Positions 47,038-55,819 of a DNA stretch of 64,000 nt are shown in pieces. The DNA is from JAJPKK01 sp963702755 (GTDB taxonomy: Bacteria > Pseudomonadota > Alphaproteobacteria > Rhizobiales > Xanthobacteraceae): positions 620,001 through 684,000 of the forward strand of contig CAVPDZ010000009.1 of assembly GCA_963702755.1 (NCBI GenBank), given 5' to 3'. The notes beneath the pieces are model-generated. The model was not told the DNA's origin, did no database searches, and saw only the letters and a program-made list of their open reading frames with translations. A program made the translations under genes and the position numbers. How positions within the stretch are numbered: position 1 is the first letter of the stretch; each line of letters starts with the position of its first letter.

Positions 47038-47051
47038 TTGACCCAGATCAA
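47038..47051. promoter_or_regulatory. FNR/FixK-type operator between the small membrane protein and the HdeA/B-like gene
   Basis: TTGACCCAGATCAA fits TTGA-N6-TCAA exactly. It is 32 bases before the HdeA/B-like start, too near for simple activation of that gene, and about 90 bases before the small membrane protein gene on the other strand. Activation leftwards and possible repression rightwards are both conceivable. Confidence 0.6.
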
Positions 47052-47082
47052 GGGATCAATTTGCTGCTGAAGGGAGAAACGT

Positions 47083-47388
47083 ATGAGCCGCTGGAAGTTG
47101 ATGCTCGGAGCCCTGGTTTTGACGATCTCGTTCCAAGGACCGGCTCGTGCTCAAGTGTCCGTCGATGTCGCCAAGATTACGTGTGACCAGTTTCTGTTGT
47201 TCAAGGTGGCCGATCCCCGCGACATTTCCATTTGGTTGAGCGGCTACTACAACGGGAAGCGCGATAATACAACTCTCGATATCGAGAGGTTTAAAGATTA
47301 TTCGGAAAAGCTGCGAACCTTCTGCCGGGGCAATCTCACAATGCATATCATGGACGCCGCGCAAAAGGTTTTGGAATTGAAGGATTAG
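47083..47388 (+). CDS. HdeA/HdeB-like periplasmic protein
   Basis: 101 residues. Signal peptide MSRWKLMLGALVLTISFQGPARAQ; mature part VSVDVAKITCDQFLLFKVADPRDISIWLSGYYNGKRDNTTLD... with two cysteines (ITCDQF near 34 and TFCRGN near 86) placed as the disulfide pair of HdeA/HdeB acid-stress chaperones. The core pattern CDQFL...WLSGYYNGKR is typical of the rhizobial HdeA/B family. AAGGGAG lies before ATG at 47083. It could protect periplasmic proteins from acid unfolding. Confidence 0.85.
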   Translation: MSRWKLMLGALVLTISFQGPARAQVSVDVAKITCDQFLLFKVADPRDISIWLSGYYNGKRDNTTLDIERFKDYSEKLRTFCRGNLTMHIMDAAQKVLELKD

Positions 47389-47468
47389 GCCTCTCGTCTC
47401 CACAAGGGCTCGAACTCACGATGCGATGAAAGACAGCAGGCGCGCGAGCCTTCAAGGCCGATGATCAT

Positions 47469-48134
47469 CTAGTCGCCGCGTCGCAGGTTGTCGGCAAGAA
47501 TGTATATGCTGATCAGCAGCACCCAGAGTGGAAAAACAACAAAGCTCCACCCAACATAATAGCTGCCGACCAACACGAACAAAGCCAATGCGTAGCCGAG
47601 AAGCGCGATCCAGCGCGGCGCAAAACCGGTATAGACGGCGACGGTTGACGTCGAAATGATAAACACGGCGGCAATTTTAATCATGTATATGTTGACGAGG
47701 TTATAGGAAAAGGCACGCGCAAAACGGAAGGTCGCGGAATTGATCACGTCTTGCGGGGCGGTGGCAAATGCCAGCAAGATTGCGCCGACGGCGGCCGCTG
47801 CAACGAAAAGCATCGCCAGGAACAACAGGCCGCTTCCGAAAAAGACCGTCGCGAAAAACCGGTCCTCGCTCTGGCCAAGGCGGTCACGCAGGACGCCGAT
47901 GAACCACAGGAAGGCGATGCCGGCAAAGGGGACCAGGTTCAAAGCCAAAGCGATGGACTTCGTGCCGGTGCTGAGCCATGCGCCCGATTCCAGCGGATCG
48001 GCAGGAATTGAAACGCGAAACAGAACGAGGACCGCGATCGTCAGCAGCGAAAAGATGATTCCGGCCGCAGCGGCAGCCTTTGGCGTTCTCAAGTTCGCCT
48101 GAGTGAGAATCCGCCCCTGCCGTTCCATGTTCAC
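47469..48134 (-). CDS. Multipass membrane protein of unknown function
   Basis: 221 residues with about six hydrophobic segments (AAAAAGIIFSLLTIAVLVLF, IALALNLVPFAGIAFLWFIGV, FFGSGLLFLAMLFVAAAAVGAI, and three more near the end). No known domain recognised. The start codon overlaps the stop of the DUF2254 gene (ATGA), so the two are translated together and probably work together in the inner membrane. Confidence 0.75.
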   Translation of the reverse strand: MNMERQGRILTQANLRTPKAAAAAGIIFSLLTIAVLVLFRVSIPADPLESGAWLSTGTKSIALALNLVPFAGIAFLWFIGVLRDRLGQSEDRFFATVFFGSGLLFLAMLFVAAAAVGAILLAFATAPQDVINSATFRFARAFSYNLVNIYMIKIAAVFIISTSTVAVYTGFAPRWIALLGYALALFVLVGSYYVGWSFVVFPLWVLLISIYILADNLRRGD

Positions 48135-49394
48135 GCCGGTACTTTTCTCGTGAGGCCGAGGCCCTGACGATCTTCCTGGCGCGCCACCGCCTGGTCTTCG
48201 GCATCGAGTTCGGATCGCTGGATAGCGAGGTCGAGGTGAGCAAGATATTGCCTCACCGCTTGAGACCGTTCGGGGTTTGTCAGCAATTCCGCGATGCCGG
48301 TAAGAGCCGACCGCAGGCGCCTCATGACCTGCACCGAAGTCGCACCGTATTGTCGGATTTCGTCGAAGGCGAGCGTCAGATAGTCGTCCCAGGTGGGCAT
48401 TGGGAAAATGACGCGGAGAGTGCCAGCGGAGTCGGTGGCATAGCCGGTTTCAAGCGATTGCCGACCGAGGCGATGCAACAGATCTTCGATTTGATCGATT
48501 GCCTGCACGGCGGTTGTCGGATCGTTGATGGCCGGCGAGAGCGCCTTGATCGCGATGTCGACGAGGAGGCGGATGGGATATTTCGGATCTTGCTCGAAGG
48601 TGCGGTCGATCGAAAGTCTCAGCGCCCGCATCAATCTGCGGCGAGGAAGCTCTGCTTTGGCGTTGTGGATGCGCAGGATTGGCGTGTTCTCGACGAGTGT
48701 ATCGCCGACCGCGCACGCGAGCACGATCACCGCCCCCGCTTGGCTTGCCTGTTTGACGAGACTTGCGACGTTGAGCGACGCGATCGTGCGCGGCTCTCCG
48801 GAGTATCTGAGAACTTGCGTGACCGGACCAAGCTCAATCCGGTCGCGCGGCGGCCGCACGGACGCCAATATCAGTCGAGCCGATCGGGTGGCTGAACATC
48901 TCGCGAATGACTTTGCGGCCTCTGCCGCCGATCGTATTCAGCACATTGGTGATCTGCAGATCGACGACCCGCTGGATGAGGCGGGCAAAGAGGACCACGC
49001 TGACGATGAGCAGCAACGCCACCAGCACGGCCGAAAAGAAAGGCACGGTGCCGGCACCGGCGCGGTCGACCCAAAGCAGCGTCGCGAGCGAATACATAAA
49101 CGTCGCGACGAAGACGCCCAGCGAATGGAACAGCATGGGGTCGCGTGCAAACCAAAGAACCAGCCGCGGCGAATATGCGACCGCGCTGAATTGCACCACG
49201 ACGAATGCGATCGCGAAGACAATGCCGGTCAGAGCCATCGTGCCGGAGGCCACGGCCGACAGAAAAGTCTGCGCCGAGGCGATCGACAGGTCGAGAGCGT
49301 AGGGCGGGAAATATGCGCGCTCCAGTCGGGGCAACGTAAATCCGCAGACGACGCTCGCGACTGCGTAAAACATTGGAATAAGCCACAGACGCAT
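48131..49394 (-). CDS. DUF2254 membrane protein, one frameshift
   Basis: About 420 residues. N-terminal membrane part with four helices (FYAVASVVCGFTL, FLSAVASGTMALTGIVFAIAFVVVQF, LGVFVATFMYSLATLLWV, VALLLIVSVVLFARLI), then a soluble C-terminal part with the family sequence LLVDIAIKALSPAINDPTTAVQAIDQI. A +1 frameshift near 48853 (after HPIGSTDIGVR) separates the two parts. DUF2254 proteins have no established function. The stop overlaps the next membrane-protein gene as ATGA. Confidence 0.83.
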
Positions 49395-49507
49395 CAGACG
49401 TTGCTCCGCCGCTTACATTGCTGCGCCGGAAGCGGCCGCCCATCGGAAGGGACTGCATGCGCCCGGTGATCGGGGCAGGGTGTCCAGAGCTGGGTTTCCG
49501 CAATCCA

Positions 49508-51061
49508 TCATGATCGATGGGCGGCAACGGATACCTGTCCGCCCGACGCGATCCACTGGTTATAGGTTTGCAGATGCAGGCCGAGCTTCTCGTAGAAGAC
49601 CCTGAGATACCCATCTCGACCGCGTACAACCGCGTCCGGCATGACTTTCTGTACTTCCTGCGCGATGACGCCGACGTACGGTTCGTCGCTGCCGTTGTAG
49701 CTGAAGCGGTAGAGGCCGAGTCCGTTGGGGAGATAGCCGATAAGCGTGATATCGTGCTTGAGCCTGATATCAGACCGCCGTCCACCGCCACGGCCCCCAC
49801 CGCCGTGTCCTCCGCCACCGTGCCCCCCGCCCACGCGTGCCCCGCCCGACCGAGCGGCCGGCGCGTGCCCGCGACTCACATTTCCGCGCGGATGGGCCGA
49901 TGGTTGTCGCGCAACGTTCCGTTGATGCTGGACGCCGCGGTTTGCGGAACCTTCTCTGTGGACGTTGGCAGGGCGGTTGACATGCGCGCCCTGGTTTGAA
50001 CGCACCGGTCCGTTTCCCGCATTCCTGTTTCCGACGGTTCGGTTGGCCCCCGCGTTCACGTTCGGATGGATGGGCCGGTTCGCGCCAGCCGCTCCGCCGC
50101 GGTGCTGCGCGGCGATCTCGCGCCGTCCGGCTTCCGCCTTGCCGCGAAAGGCTTCGCGGGCGGCGTTCTGGTTCGCATTGCCAAATCGCTGGGCCACCTC
50201 GCGATCGCGATATGGCACGGCGCCGCGGTGGGCCGGGTTGTGGGTCCAATTTCGGTTGGCGATATTGGTATGATTGAAATTGTTGTAGCGGTTCACATTG
50301 ATATCGACGCGACGGCGCGCCCAATCGATGCCCGCCCAAATCGCCGCCCCCGCCACGACGCCGGCCGCGAACGAGAAGACATTTCCGGTCGCGTAGCCGG
50401 ACGGATACCAATAGAACGGCGCGTAGTCCGGATATGGCCAAGCGCCGTAGACGGTACCGGGATCGTAGATCGGCACGTAGTACTCATCGGCGTTCGTCGG
50501 CGCGATGGTATAGATGTTTGCAGGAGCACCGGATGCCTGAGATGCGTCGGCGTGGGGTTCGCGGTAATGGTCACCGATTGCTGTTGGCTCGATTTCAGGT
50601 AACCGGACGCGTCAGCACGCGCGCGCAACCGCTGCACGGCATCGAGCACGTCTTGCTGCTGGGCAAGGAAGGCATCGCCCAGATCACGCGTCCAATCGAG
50701 TTTGTCATTCATCATCTGGAGCGTCTGCGGAACCGCCGTCAGGGCCTTGACGCTCGGATCCCACGGCTGCTTCTGCATCGCGTCATCGAGCGCTTGACCG
50801 TCGATTGCGGGATTGGCCTGCGACCAGCGCGCAGCCTCGACAACCTCCAACGGATAAGTCGAAGCCATCAGGACCTGCGAAAGCAGGGCATCGGGATAAA
50901 GGGCGATCGGCGCCACCAGCTGCTCGAGCTGCGCCGGCGTCCGCGGGCGGCGGTGCAGCATTCTGCGCTTTCGCTGCGCCGATGGTTGACGCGGCAAAGA
51001 TGATAGCTGTCAAAACGATCCAGCAGCGAATTCGATCGATCGGAAACGACCGTGATGCCAT
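49508..51061 (-). CDS. DUF3300 protein with C-terminal S74-like (intramolecular chaperone) domain, two frame breaks
   Basis: About 517 residues. Signal peptide (CWIVLTAIIFAASTIGAAKAQ), then DUF3300 (LEQLVAPIALYPDALLSQVLMASTYPLEVVEAARW ... YYVPIYDPGTVYGAWPYP), a short hydrophobic segment, a long Asn/Arg/His-rich low-complexity region, a Gly-rich linker (GGGHGGGGHGGGG), and a C-terminal domain starting SDIRLKHDI and including PYVGVIAQEVQKVMPDAV. That last part resembles the peptidase S74 / endosialidase chaperone domain, with Ser and Lys in the places used for self-cleavage. Frame breaks: +1 near 50950 and a net change of +2 or -1 near 50545. An FNR/FixK box lies 49-62 bases before the start. 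Confidence 0.8.
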
Positions 51062-51109
51062 GAGCGCGTCCCTGTTTTCGTTATGGTGATGAGGAATGCG
51101 TCTTTATCG

Positions 51110-51123
51110 TTGATTCATGTCAA
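51110..51123 (-). promoter_or_regulatory. FNR/FixK-type operator upstream of the DUF3300 gene
   Basis: On the coding strand the site reads TTGACATGAATCAA, an exact TTGA-N6-TCAA match with the extended right half ATCAA. It ends 49 bases before the start codon at 51061. This fits an activator site just upstream of the promoter of DUF3300. Confidence 0.65.
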
Positions 51124-51167
51124 AAGGGTAGCGAGAGGAAAAGCCCGCCGAGGCCGCGACGTCGGCT

Positions 51168-54100
51168 TCAACGGATAAAGGCGGCAGTCGCTCCGACTTC
51201 GCCGATTATTCCGCCGGATGTTCCACCGACTTTGGCCGGACGAGCCGCGGGCCGCAACCGTTCGCGCATTGCCTGGAACGATACGTAAAGCGGCGGGATC
51301 GCGAAGATGCCGATGAACGACGCAAGGATCATGCCGCCGAATACGGGGGTGCCGACGTTCCGCCGCGCCAATTGCGAGGCGCCCGTCGCGATCACGAGCG
51401 GCAACAATCCGAGGATGAAGGCAAACGACGTCATCATCACCGGGCGGAAGCGCAAACGCGCGCCTTCCGTCGCCGCTTGGAGCAGCGGCTCGCCCTGTTC
51501 CCGTTTCTCCTTCGCGAACTCGACGATGAGGATGCCGTTCTTGGCGGCGAGGCCGATGAGAACGACCATGCCGATCTGCGCGTAGAGATCGAGCGTCAGG
51601 CGCCCAATCAGGATCGCCAGGAAGGAGCCGAGAACGCCGACTGATACCGAGAGCAACACGGGTACCGGGATGGTCCAGCTCTCGTAAAGGCCGACCAGGA
51701 AGAGATAGGCGAACAGCACCGCAAAGCCGAGGATCATCGCGGTCTTGCCCTCGGCGCGCTTCTCCTGGAACGCCGTGTCAGTCCATTCGCCGGCGTAGCC
51801 GGCCGGCAGCGTCTTTGCCGCCACCGCTTCCATTGCATTGAGGGCCTGACCCGACGACACGCCGGGTGCCGGTCCGCCCTGAACGGTAACGGCGCGGACA
51901 TTGTTGTAGCGGATCAAGGCCGGCGGACCGACCACCACCCGGATCTCGGCGAGGCTCCGCAGCGGGATCATCTTGCCTTCGGCATTGCGGACATTGATGC
52001 GGAAAATATCGTCGACGTTCGAGCGGTCGGCGGCGTCGCCTTGAACCTGCACCTGCCAGGTGCGGCCGAACAAATTCATGTTGTTGACGAAGTAGCCGCC
52101 GAGCGTCGTCTGCAGCGCCTGGAAGACGGCGCTCAGCTGCACGCCCAGAATTTGCACCTTGTCGCGATCGATATCGAGATAGATCGAGGGATTGGTGGCG
52201 GAAAACGTCGTGAACACGCGGCTGAGCTGCGGGTCCTGGTTGGCCGCGACCACGAGGCCGCGCAGCACCTGCGCCATCGCCTTTGGATCGCCGCCGCGCA
52301 AGTCTTGCAGCACATAGCTGAAGCCGCCGCCGGTGCCGAGGCCGAGAATCGGCGGTGGCGCGAGCGGCACCACGGTCGCGCCGGGGATATCGCGGAACTT
52401 GGGGCCGAGCCGCGCAATCAGTCCGTTGACGCTGCTCGATGCGTCCTTTCGCTCCTCGAACGGCTTGAGCGTGACAACGATGAAGGCGGCATTCGGCTGC
52501 GAGTAATTGTCGATGAAGTTCAATCCGACGACCGAGGTCACGTCCTGGACGGCGTGCTCCTGGCGCAGAATTGCCTCCGCCTTCTCGATGGCGTCTTCGG
52601 TCCGTGCGACTGAAGCGCCACCCGGGAGTTGGACGACGACGAACAGGGCGCCCTGGTCGTCCTCGGGCAGAAATCCGGTCGGCGTGATCTTGGAAAGGCC
52701 GACGATGCCGATGCCGCAGACCGCAACGAGCGCGAGGCCGATGATCGAAAACCGGACGATGCGCGCGACGGCCGCGCCATAGAGGTCACGCACATGGTCG
52801 ATCGACCGCATGACCATCCCGATGATGCCGCGCCGAGGACCGTGATGCGGACGCAGCAGCACGCCGCACAGCGCCGGCGACAACGTCAATGCGTTGATCG
52901 CCGAGAGGAACATCGAGACCGCCACGGTGACGGCGAATTGCCGGAACAATTCGCCGGAAATGCCGGGGATGAAGGCAACCGGTACGAACACCGACAGCAG
53001 CACCAGCGTGATCGCGATGATCGGTGCGGTGATTTCCGCCATTGCCCGCTTGGTCGCATCGGCCGGCGATAACTCCGGATGCTCCTCCATCACCCGTTCG
53101 ACGTTTTCGACCACGACGATCGCATCATCGACAACGATGCCGATGGCGAGAACGATCGCGAGCAGCGACACCGTGTTGGCCGAGTAGCCGACCGCGAGCA
53201 AAACGATGAACGTGCCGATCAGGCTGACAGGTACGGCGAGGGTCGGGATCAAAGTGGCGCGAAAGCTGCCGAGGAAAAGATAGACGACGATCACCACCAG
53301 GACGAACGCTTCAACAAGCGTCTTCTGCACTTCGTGGATGGTGTCCGTGACGAAGGTCGTCGGATCGTAGGTGATTTTCCACGCCAGGTCCTCCGGGAAG
53401 CGCTTTTCCAGTTCGGTGAGCTTCGTGCGCACCGCCTGAAGCGTGTTGATCGCGTTTGCTCCGGGGGCCTGGTAGATGGCTATCGCCGCCGCGGGGCCGC
53501 CGTTGAGGCGGGTGTCGCGATCGAGATTGGCAGCTCCGAGCTCAACGCGCGCGACGTCGCCGAGCCGGAGGATCGAGCCGTCGGGATTGGTGCGCACGAT
53601 GATATTTTCAAACTCGGCGACCGTCGTCAGACGCCCTTTGGTCTGAATATTGAGCTGAAGCTGCTGTTCGTCCGAAATCGGCCGCGCGCCGATCCGGCCG
53701 ACAGCCGCCTGAATGTTCTGCGATTGAATGGCATTGATGATGTCGCCGGTCGTCAGATTGAGCCCCGTCAGGCGCTCGGTCCGCACCCAGGCTCGCATGG
53801 CGTAGTCCTGCGGTCCCCACAACGACGCGTCGCCGACGCCTGATGTGCTCTTGATCGTATCGAGGAGATTGATCGTCACGTAGTTGGAGAGAAACAGCGG
53901 ATCGTGGGTATGCTTCGGCGAATAGAGCGCGATCACCCCGAGCAATGCCGAGGATTTCTTTTTGACCACGACGCCTTGGCGTTGGACTTCCGGCGGCAGG
54001 CTCGACAGTGCCACCTGAACGCGATTGTTGACGTTGACGGTATTGATGTCCGGATTGGTGCCGAGCTCGAACGAGACGGTGAGCGAGTAGCTGCCGTCGT

Positions 54101-54353
54101 CGCCGCTCACGCTCTTCATGTAGATCGCCTTGTCGACGCCGATGACCTGCGCTTCGATCGGTTGAGCGACCGTCGCATCGACGACGCCGGAATTCGCGCC
54201 CGGATAGAAGGTCGTGACCGAGACTTGCGGCGGAACGATATCGGGGTATTGCGCGATCGGTATGCTGTAGAGCGCGAGTGCGCCCGCAATCGTCGTCACG
54301 ATGGCGATGACGATCGCGAGGCGCGGCCGGTCGACGAAGATGGCGGAGAGCAT
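51168..54353 (-). CDS. RND multidrug efflux transporter, HAE1 (AcrB/MexB) family
   Basis: 1061-residue inner-membrane proton-driven pump, intact. It begins MLSAIFVDRPRLAIVIAIVTTIAGALAL with the PIAQYPDIVPP motif; the proton-relay Asp pair is in LAIGIVVDDAIVVVENVER; RND halves repeat (VFVPVAFIPGISGELFRQFAVTVAVSM; AKNGILIVEFAKEKREQG). The large periplasmic pore domains are of normal size. The start is four bases after the membrane-fusion-protein stop, so they form an operon. No outer-membrane channel gene is in the window. Substrates cannot be deduced. Confidence 0.95.
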   Translation of the reverse strand: MLSAIFVDRPRLAIVIAIVTTIAGALALYSIPIAQYPDIVPPQVSVTTFYPGANSGVVDATVAQPIEAQVIGVDKAIYMKSVSGDDGSYSLTVSFELGTNPDINTVNVNNRVQVALSSLPPEVQRQGVVVKKKSSALLGVIALYSPKHTHDPLFLSNYVTINLLDTIKSTSGVGDASLWGPQDYAMRAWVRTERLTGLNLTTGDIINAIQSQNIQAAVGRIGARPISDEQQLQLNIQTKGRLTTVAEFENIIVRTNPDGSILRLGDVARVELGAANLDRDTRLNGGPAAAIAIYQAPGANAINTLQAVRTKLTELEKRFPEDLAWKITYDPTTFVTDTIHEVQKTLVEAFVLVVIVVYLFLGSFRATLIPTLAVPVSLIGTFIVLLAVGYSANTVSLLAIVLAIGIVVDDAIVVVENVERVMEEHPELSPADATKRAMAEITAPIIAITLVLLSVFVPVAFIPGISGELFRQFAVTVAVSMFLSAINALTLSPALCGVLLRPHHGPRRGIIGMVMRSIDHVRDLYGAAVARIVRFSIIGLALVAVCGIGIVGLSKITPTGFLPEDDQGALFVVVQLPGGASVARTEDAIEKAEAILRQEHAVQDVTSVVGLNFIDNYSQPNAAFIVVTLKPFEERKDASSSVNGLIARLGPKFRDIPGATVVPLAPPPILGLGTGGGFSYVLQDLRGGDPKAMAQVLRGLVVAANQDPQLSRVFTTFSATNPSIYLDIDRDKVQILGVQLSAVFQALQTTLGGYFVNNMNLFGRTWQVQVQGDAADRSNVDDIFRINVRNAEGKMIPLRSLAEIRVVVGPPALIRYNNVRAVTVQGGPAPGVSSGQALNAMEAVAAKTLPAGYAGEWTDTAFQEKRAEGKTAMILGFAVLFAYLFLVGLYESWTIPVPVLLSVSVGVLGSFLAILIGRLTLDLYAQIGMVVLIGLAAKNGILIVEFAKEKREQGEPLLQAATEGARLRFRPVMMTSFAFILGLLPLVIATGASQLARRNVGTPVFGGMILASFIGIFAIPPLYVSFQAMRERLRPAARPAKVGGTSGGIIGEVGATAAFIR

Positions 54354-54357
54354 CGCT

Positions 54358-55464
54358 CTAGCCTCGGATCGTTGCCGGCACCGGTTGCGCCAGCACCGGC
54401 GAGCCCGGACGAATGCTTTGCAGGCCTTCGACGATGACTTGCTCGCCGCCGGAGAGGCCGCTCTCGATGACGATGCCGGTTCCGCTCTCGCCGCCAGGCT
54501 TCACGCGCCTGACCGCGGCCTTGCCATCCTGGACGACGAACACGTAGACGCCCTCCTGGTCGGCGATGAGGGCGGCTTGCGGAATGACGACCTTCTCTTC
54601 CGGCGTGCCGTTCTCGATGCCCACGCGAACCAGTTGTCCGTCGATCAACATGCCTTTCGGGTTTGGCATGGTCGCGCGCGCGATCACGGTGTCGGTCGTG
54701 CGATCGACCGTGACATCGATGAAATTGATGGTGCCGACTTGATCGTAGAGCGAGCCATCCGAAAATCGTATTTTGACCTTGATATCCTTGACGTCGGCGA
54801 AATTGCCGGTCTTCTGCGCCTCCAGCAGTTCGCGTTGGCTTACCGGAAACGTCACATACATCGGGTCCTGGCTCACGATCAGCGTCAGCGGGCCGCTGTC
54901 GGGGCCGACGACGTTGCCTCGGGTGATGTTGGTGCGTCCAATCTTGCCGGTAATCGGGGACGTGATCTTCGTGTAGCCGAGATTGATCTGGGCGGTCTCG
55001 AGGTTCGCTTGATCCGTCAGGATCGCACCGTCAGCCTGCTCGTCGGCCGCTCTGGCCTGATCGCGCGCGACCAGCGTGCCCGATTGTGATTTCACGAGCT
55101 GCTCGGCGCGATCCAATTGGATCACGGTGAGTATCTTTGCCGCCTTGCTGCGCTCGAGAGCGCCGCGCGCCTGTTCAACCGCCGCCTGAAACAGGCCCTG
55201 CTCGATCTGATAGAGCGGGTCGCCCTCTTTAACCTGATCGCCCTCCTTGAATTGCACCTGCTCGAGGTAGCCTTTGACGCGCGCAACGATCTGCACGCGA
55301 TTGGTCGCTTCGATCCGTCCGACGAAATCGAGGGTGTTGGAGATCGGTTTGCGCTCGGCCGTGACGGTACCGACCGGTACCGCAGCGGGTGCGCTTCCTT
55401 GTTGTGCCGAGAGCGGAGACGCCAGCGCAAAGATCAGCACGCTCGACAACACCAGCATCCGCAT
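54358..55464 (-). CDS. RND efflux periplasmic adaptor (membrane fusion protein, AcrA/MexA family)
   Basis: 368 residues with a signal peptide (MLVLSSVLIFALASPLSAQ). No lipobox cysteine, so probably soluble periplasmic. HlyD-type segments: VQIVARVKGYLEQVQFKEGDQVKEGDPLYQIE (lipoyl half), a coiled-coil hairpin (AAVEQARGALERSKA ... QLDRAEQLVKSQSGTLVARDQARAADEQ), then LGYTKITSPITGKIGR. It connects the pump to an outer-membrane channel. A 13-bp perfect inverted repeat 26 bases upstream may be the operator of a local regulator; no regulator gene is adjacent. Confidence 0.94.
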   Translation of the reverse strand: MRMLVLSSVLIFALASPLSAQQGSAPAAVPVGTVTAERKPISNTLDFVGRIEATNRVQIVARVKGYLEQVQFKEGDQVKEGDPLYQIEQGLFQAAVEQARGALERSKAAKILTVIQLDRAEQLVKSQSGTLVARDQARAADEQADGAILTDQANLETAQINLGYTKITSPITGKIGRTNITRGNVVGPDSGPLTLIVSQDPMYVTFPVSQRELLEAQKTGNFADVKDIKVKIRFSDGSLYDQVGTINFIDVTVDRTTDTVIARATMPNPKGMLIDGQLVRVGIENGTPEEKVVIPQAALIADQEGVYVFVVQDGKAAVRRVKPGGESGTGIVIESGLSGGEQVIVEGLQSIRPGSPVLAQPVPATIRG

Positions 55465-55489
55465 TTTGTCATTTCCCCGTTAGTCAGCA

Positions 55490-55517
55490 GTCGTAGGCTA
55501 CCGAGGTAGCCTACGAC
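55490..55517. promoter_or_regulatory. 13-bp perfect palindrome upstream of the RND operon
   Basis: GTCGTAGGCTACC and its exact reverse complement GGTAGCCTACGAC flank the two bases GA. The site ends 26 bases before the adaptor start codon. This is the form and place of an operator for a dimeric repressor (TetR- or MarR-like), though a stem-loop in the 5' leader is also possible. Confidence 0.6.
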
Positions 55518-55819
55518 GGGTGGCACCCCGATGACGGCACGAACGATCACGCAGCAGGCTAATTCAAATTCGCCGGCAGGTCACGCGAGAGTGATGCCCG
55601 CCCGGACGGTCGACGGCTATATTTCGGTTCGCTGGCCGCCTTGAGAAATGTCAAGGCAATGAGAGCCACAAGACGCGATGTTTTCTCGGCGTTGCCCTTG
55701 CGATCTATTCAGGCCAAGTCCACGCAACGAGATAGCGCAAGATGTTGCGTGCGCGTTTGCCGGCCGCCCGCATGGCTGCGACCTGCTGATCCGACCGATA
55801 AACCTTGAGGAGTTGCGCA
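55518..55819. other. Divergent intergenic region between RND operon and DUF3141 gene
   Basis: About 300 bases without a gene. It contains the FNR/FixK box at 55641-55654. AACCTTGAGGAG ahead of 55820 is the ribosome site of the DUF3141 gene. Confidence 0.5.
55641..55654. promoter_or_regulatory. FNR/FixK-type operator upstream of the DUF3141 gene
   Basis: TTGAGAAATGTCAA matches TTGA-N6-TCAA exactly. It lies 166 bases before the DUF3141 start and 177 bases before the divergent RND adaptor start. The related site at 62606-62619 in the same gene group supports control of this module. Confidence 0.65.
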
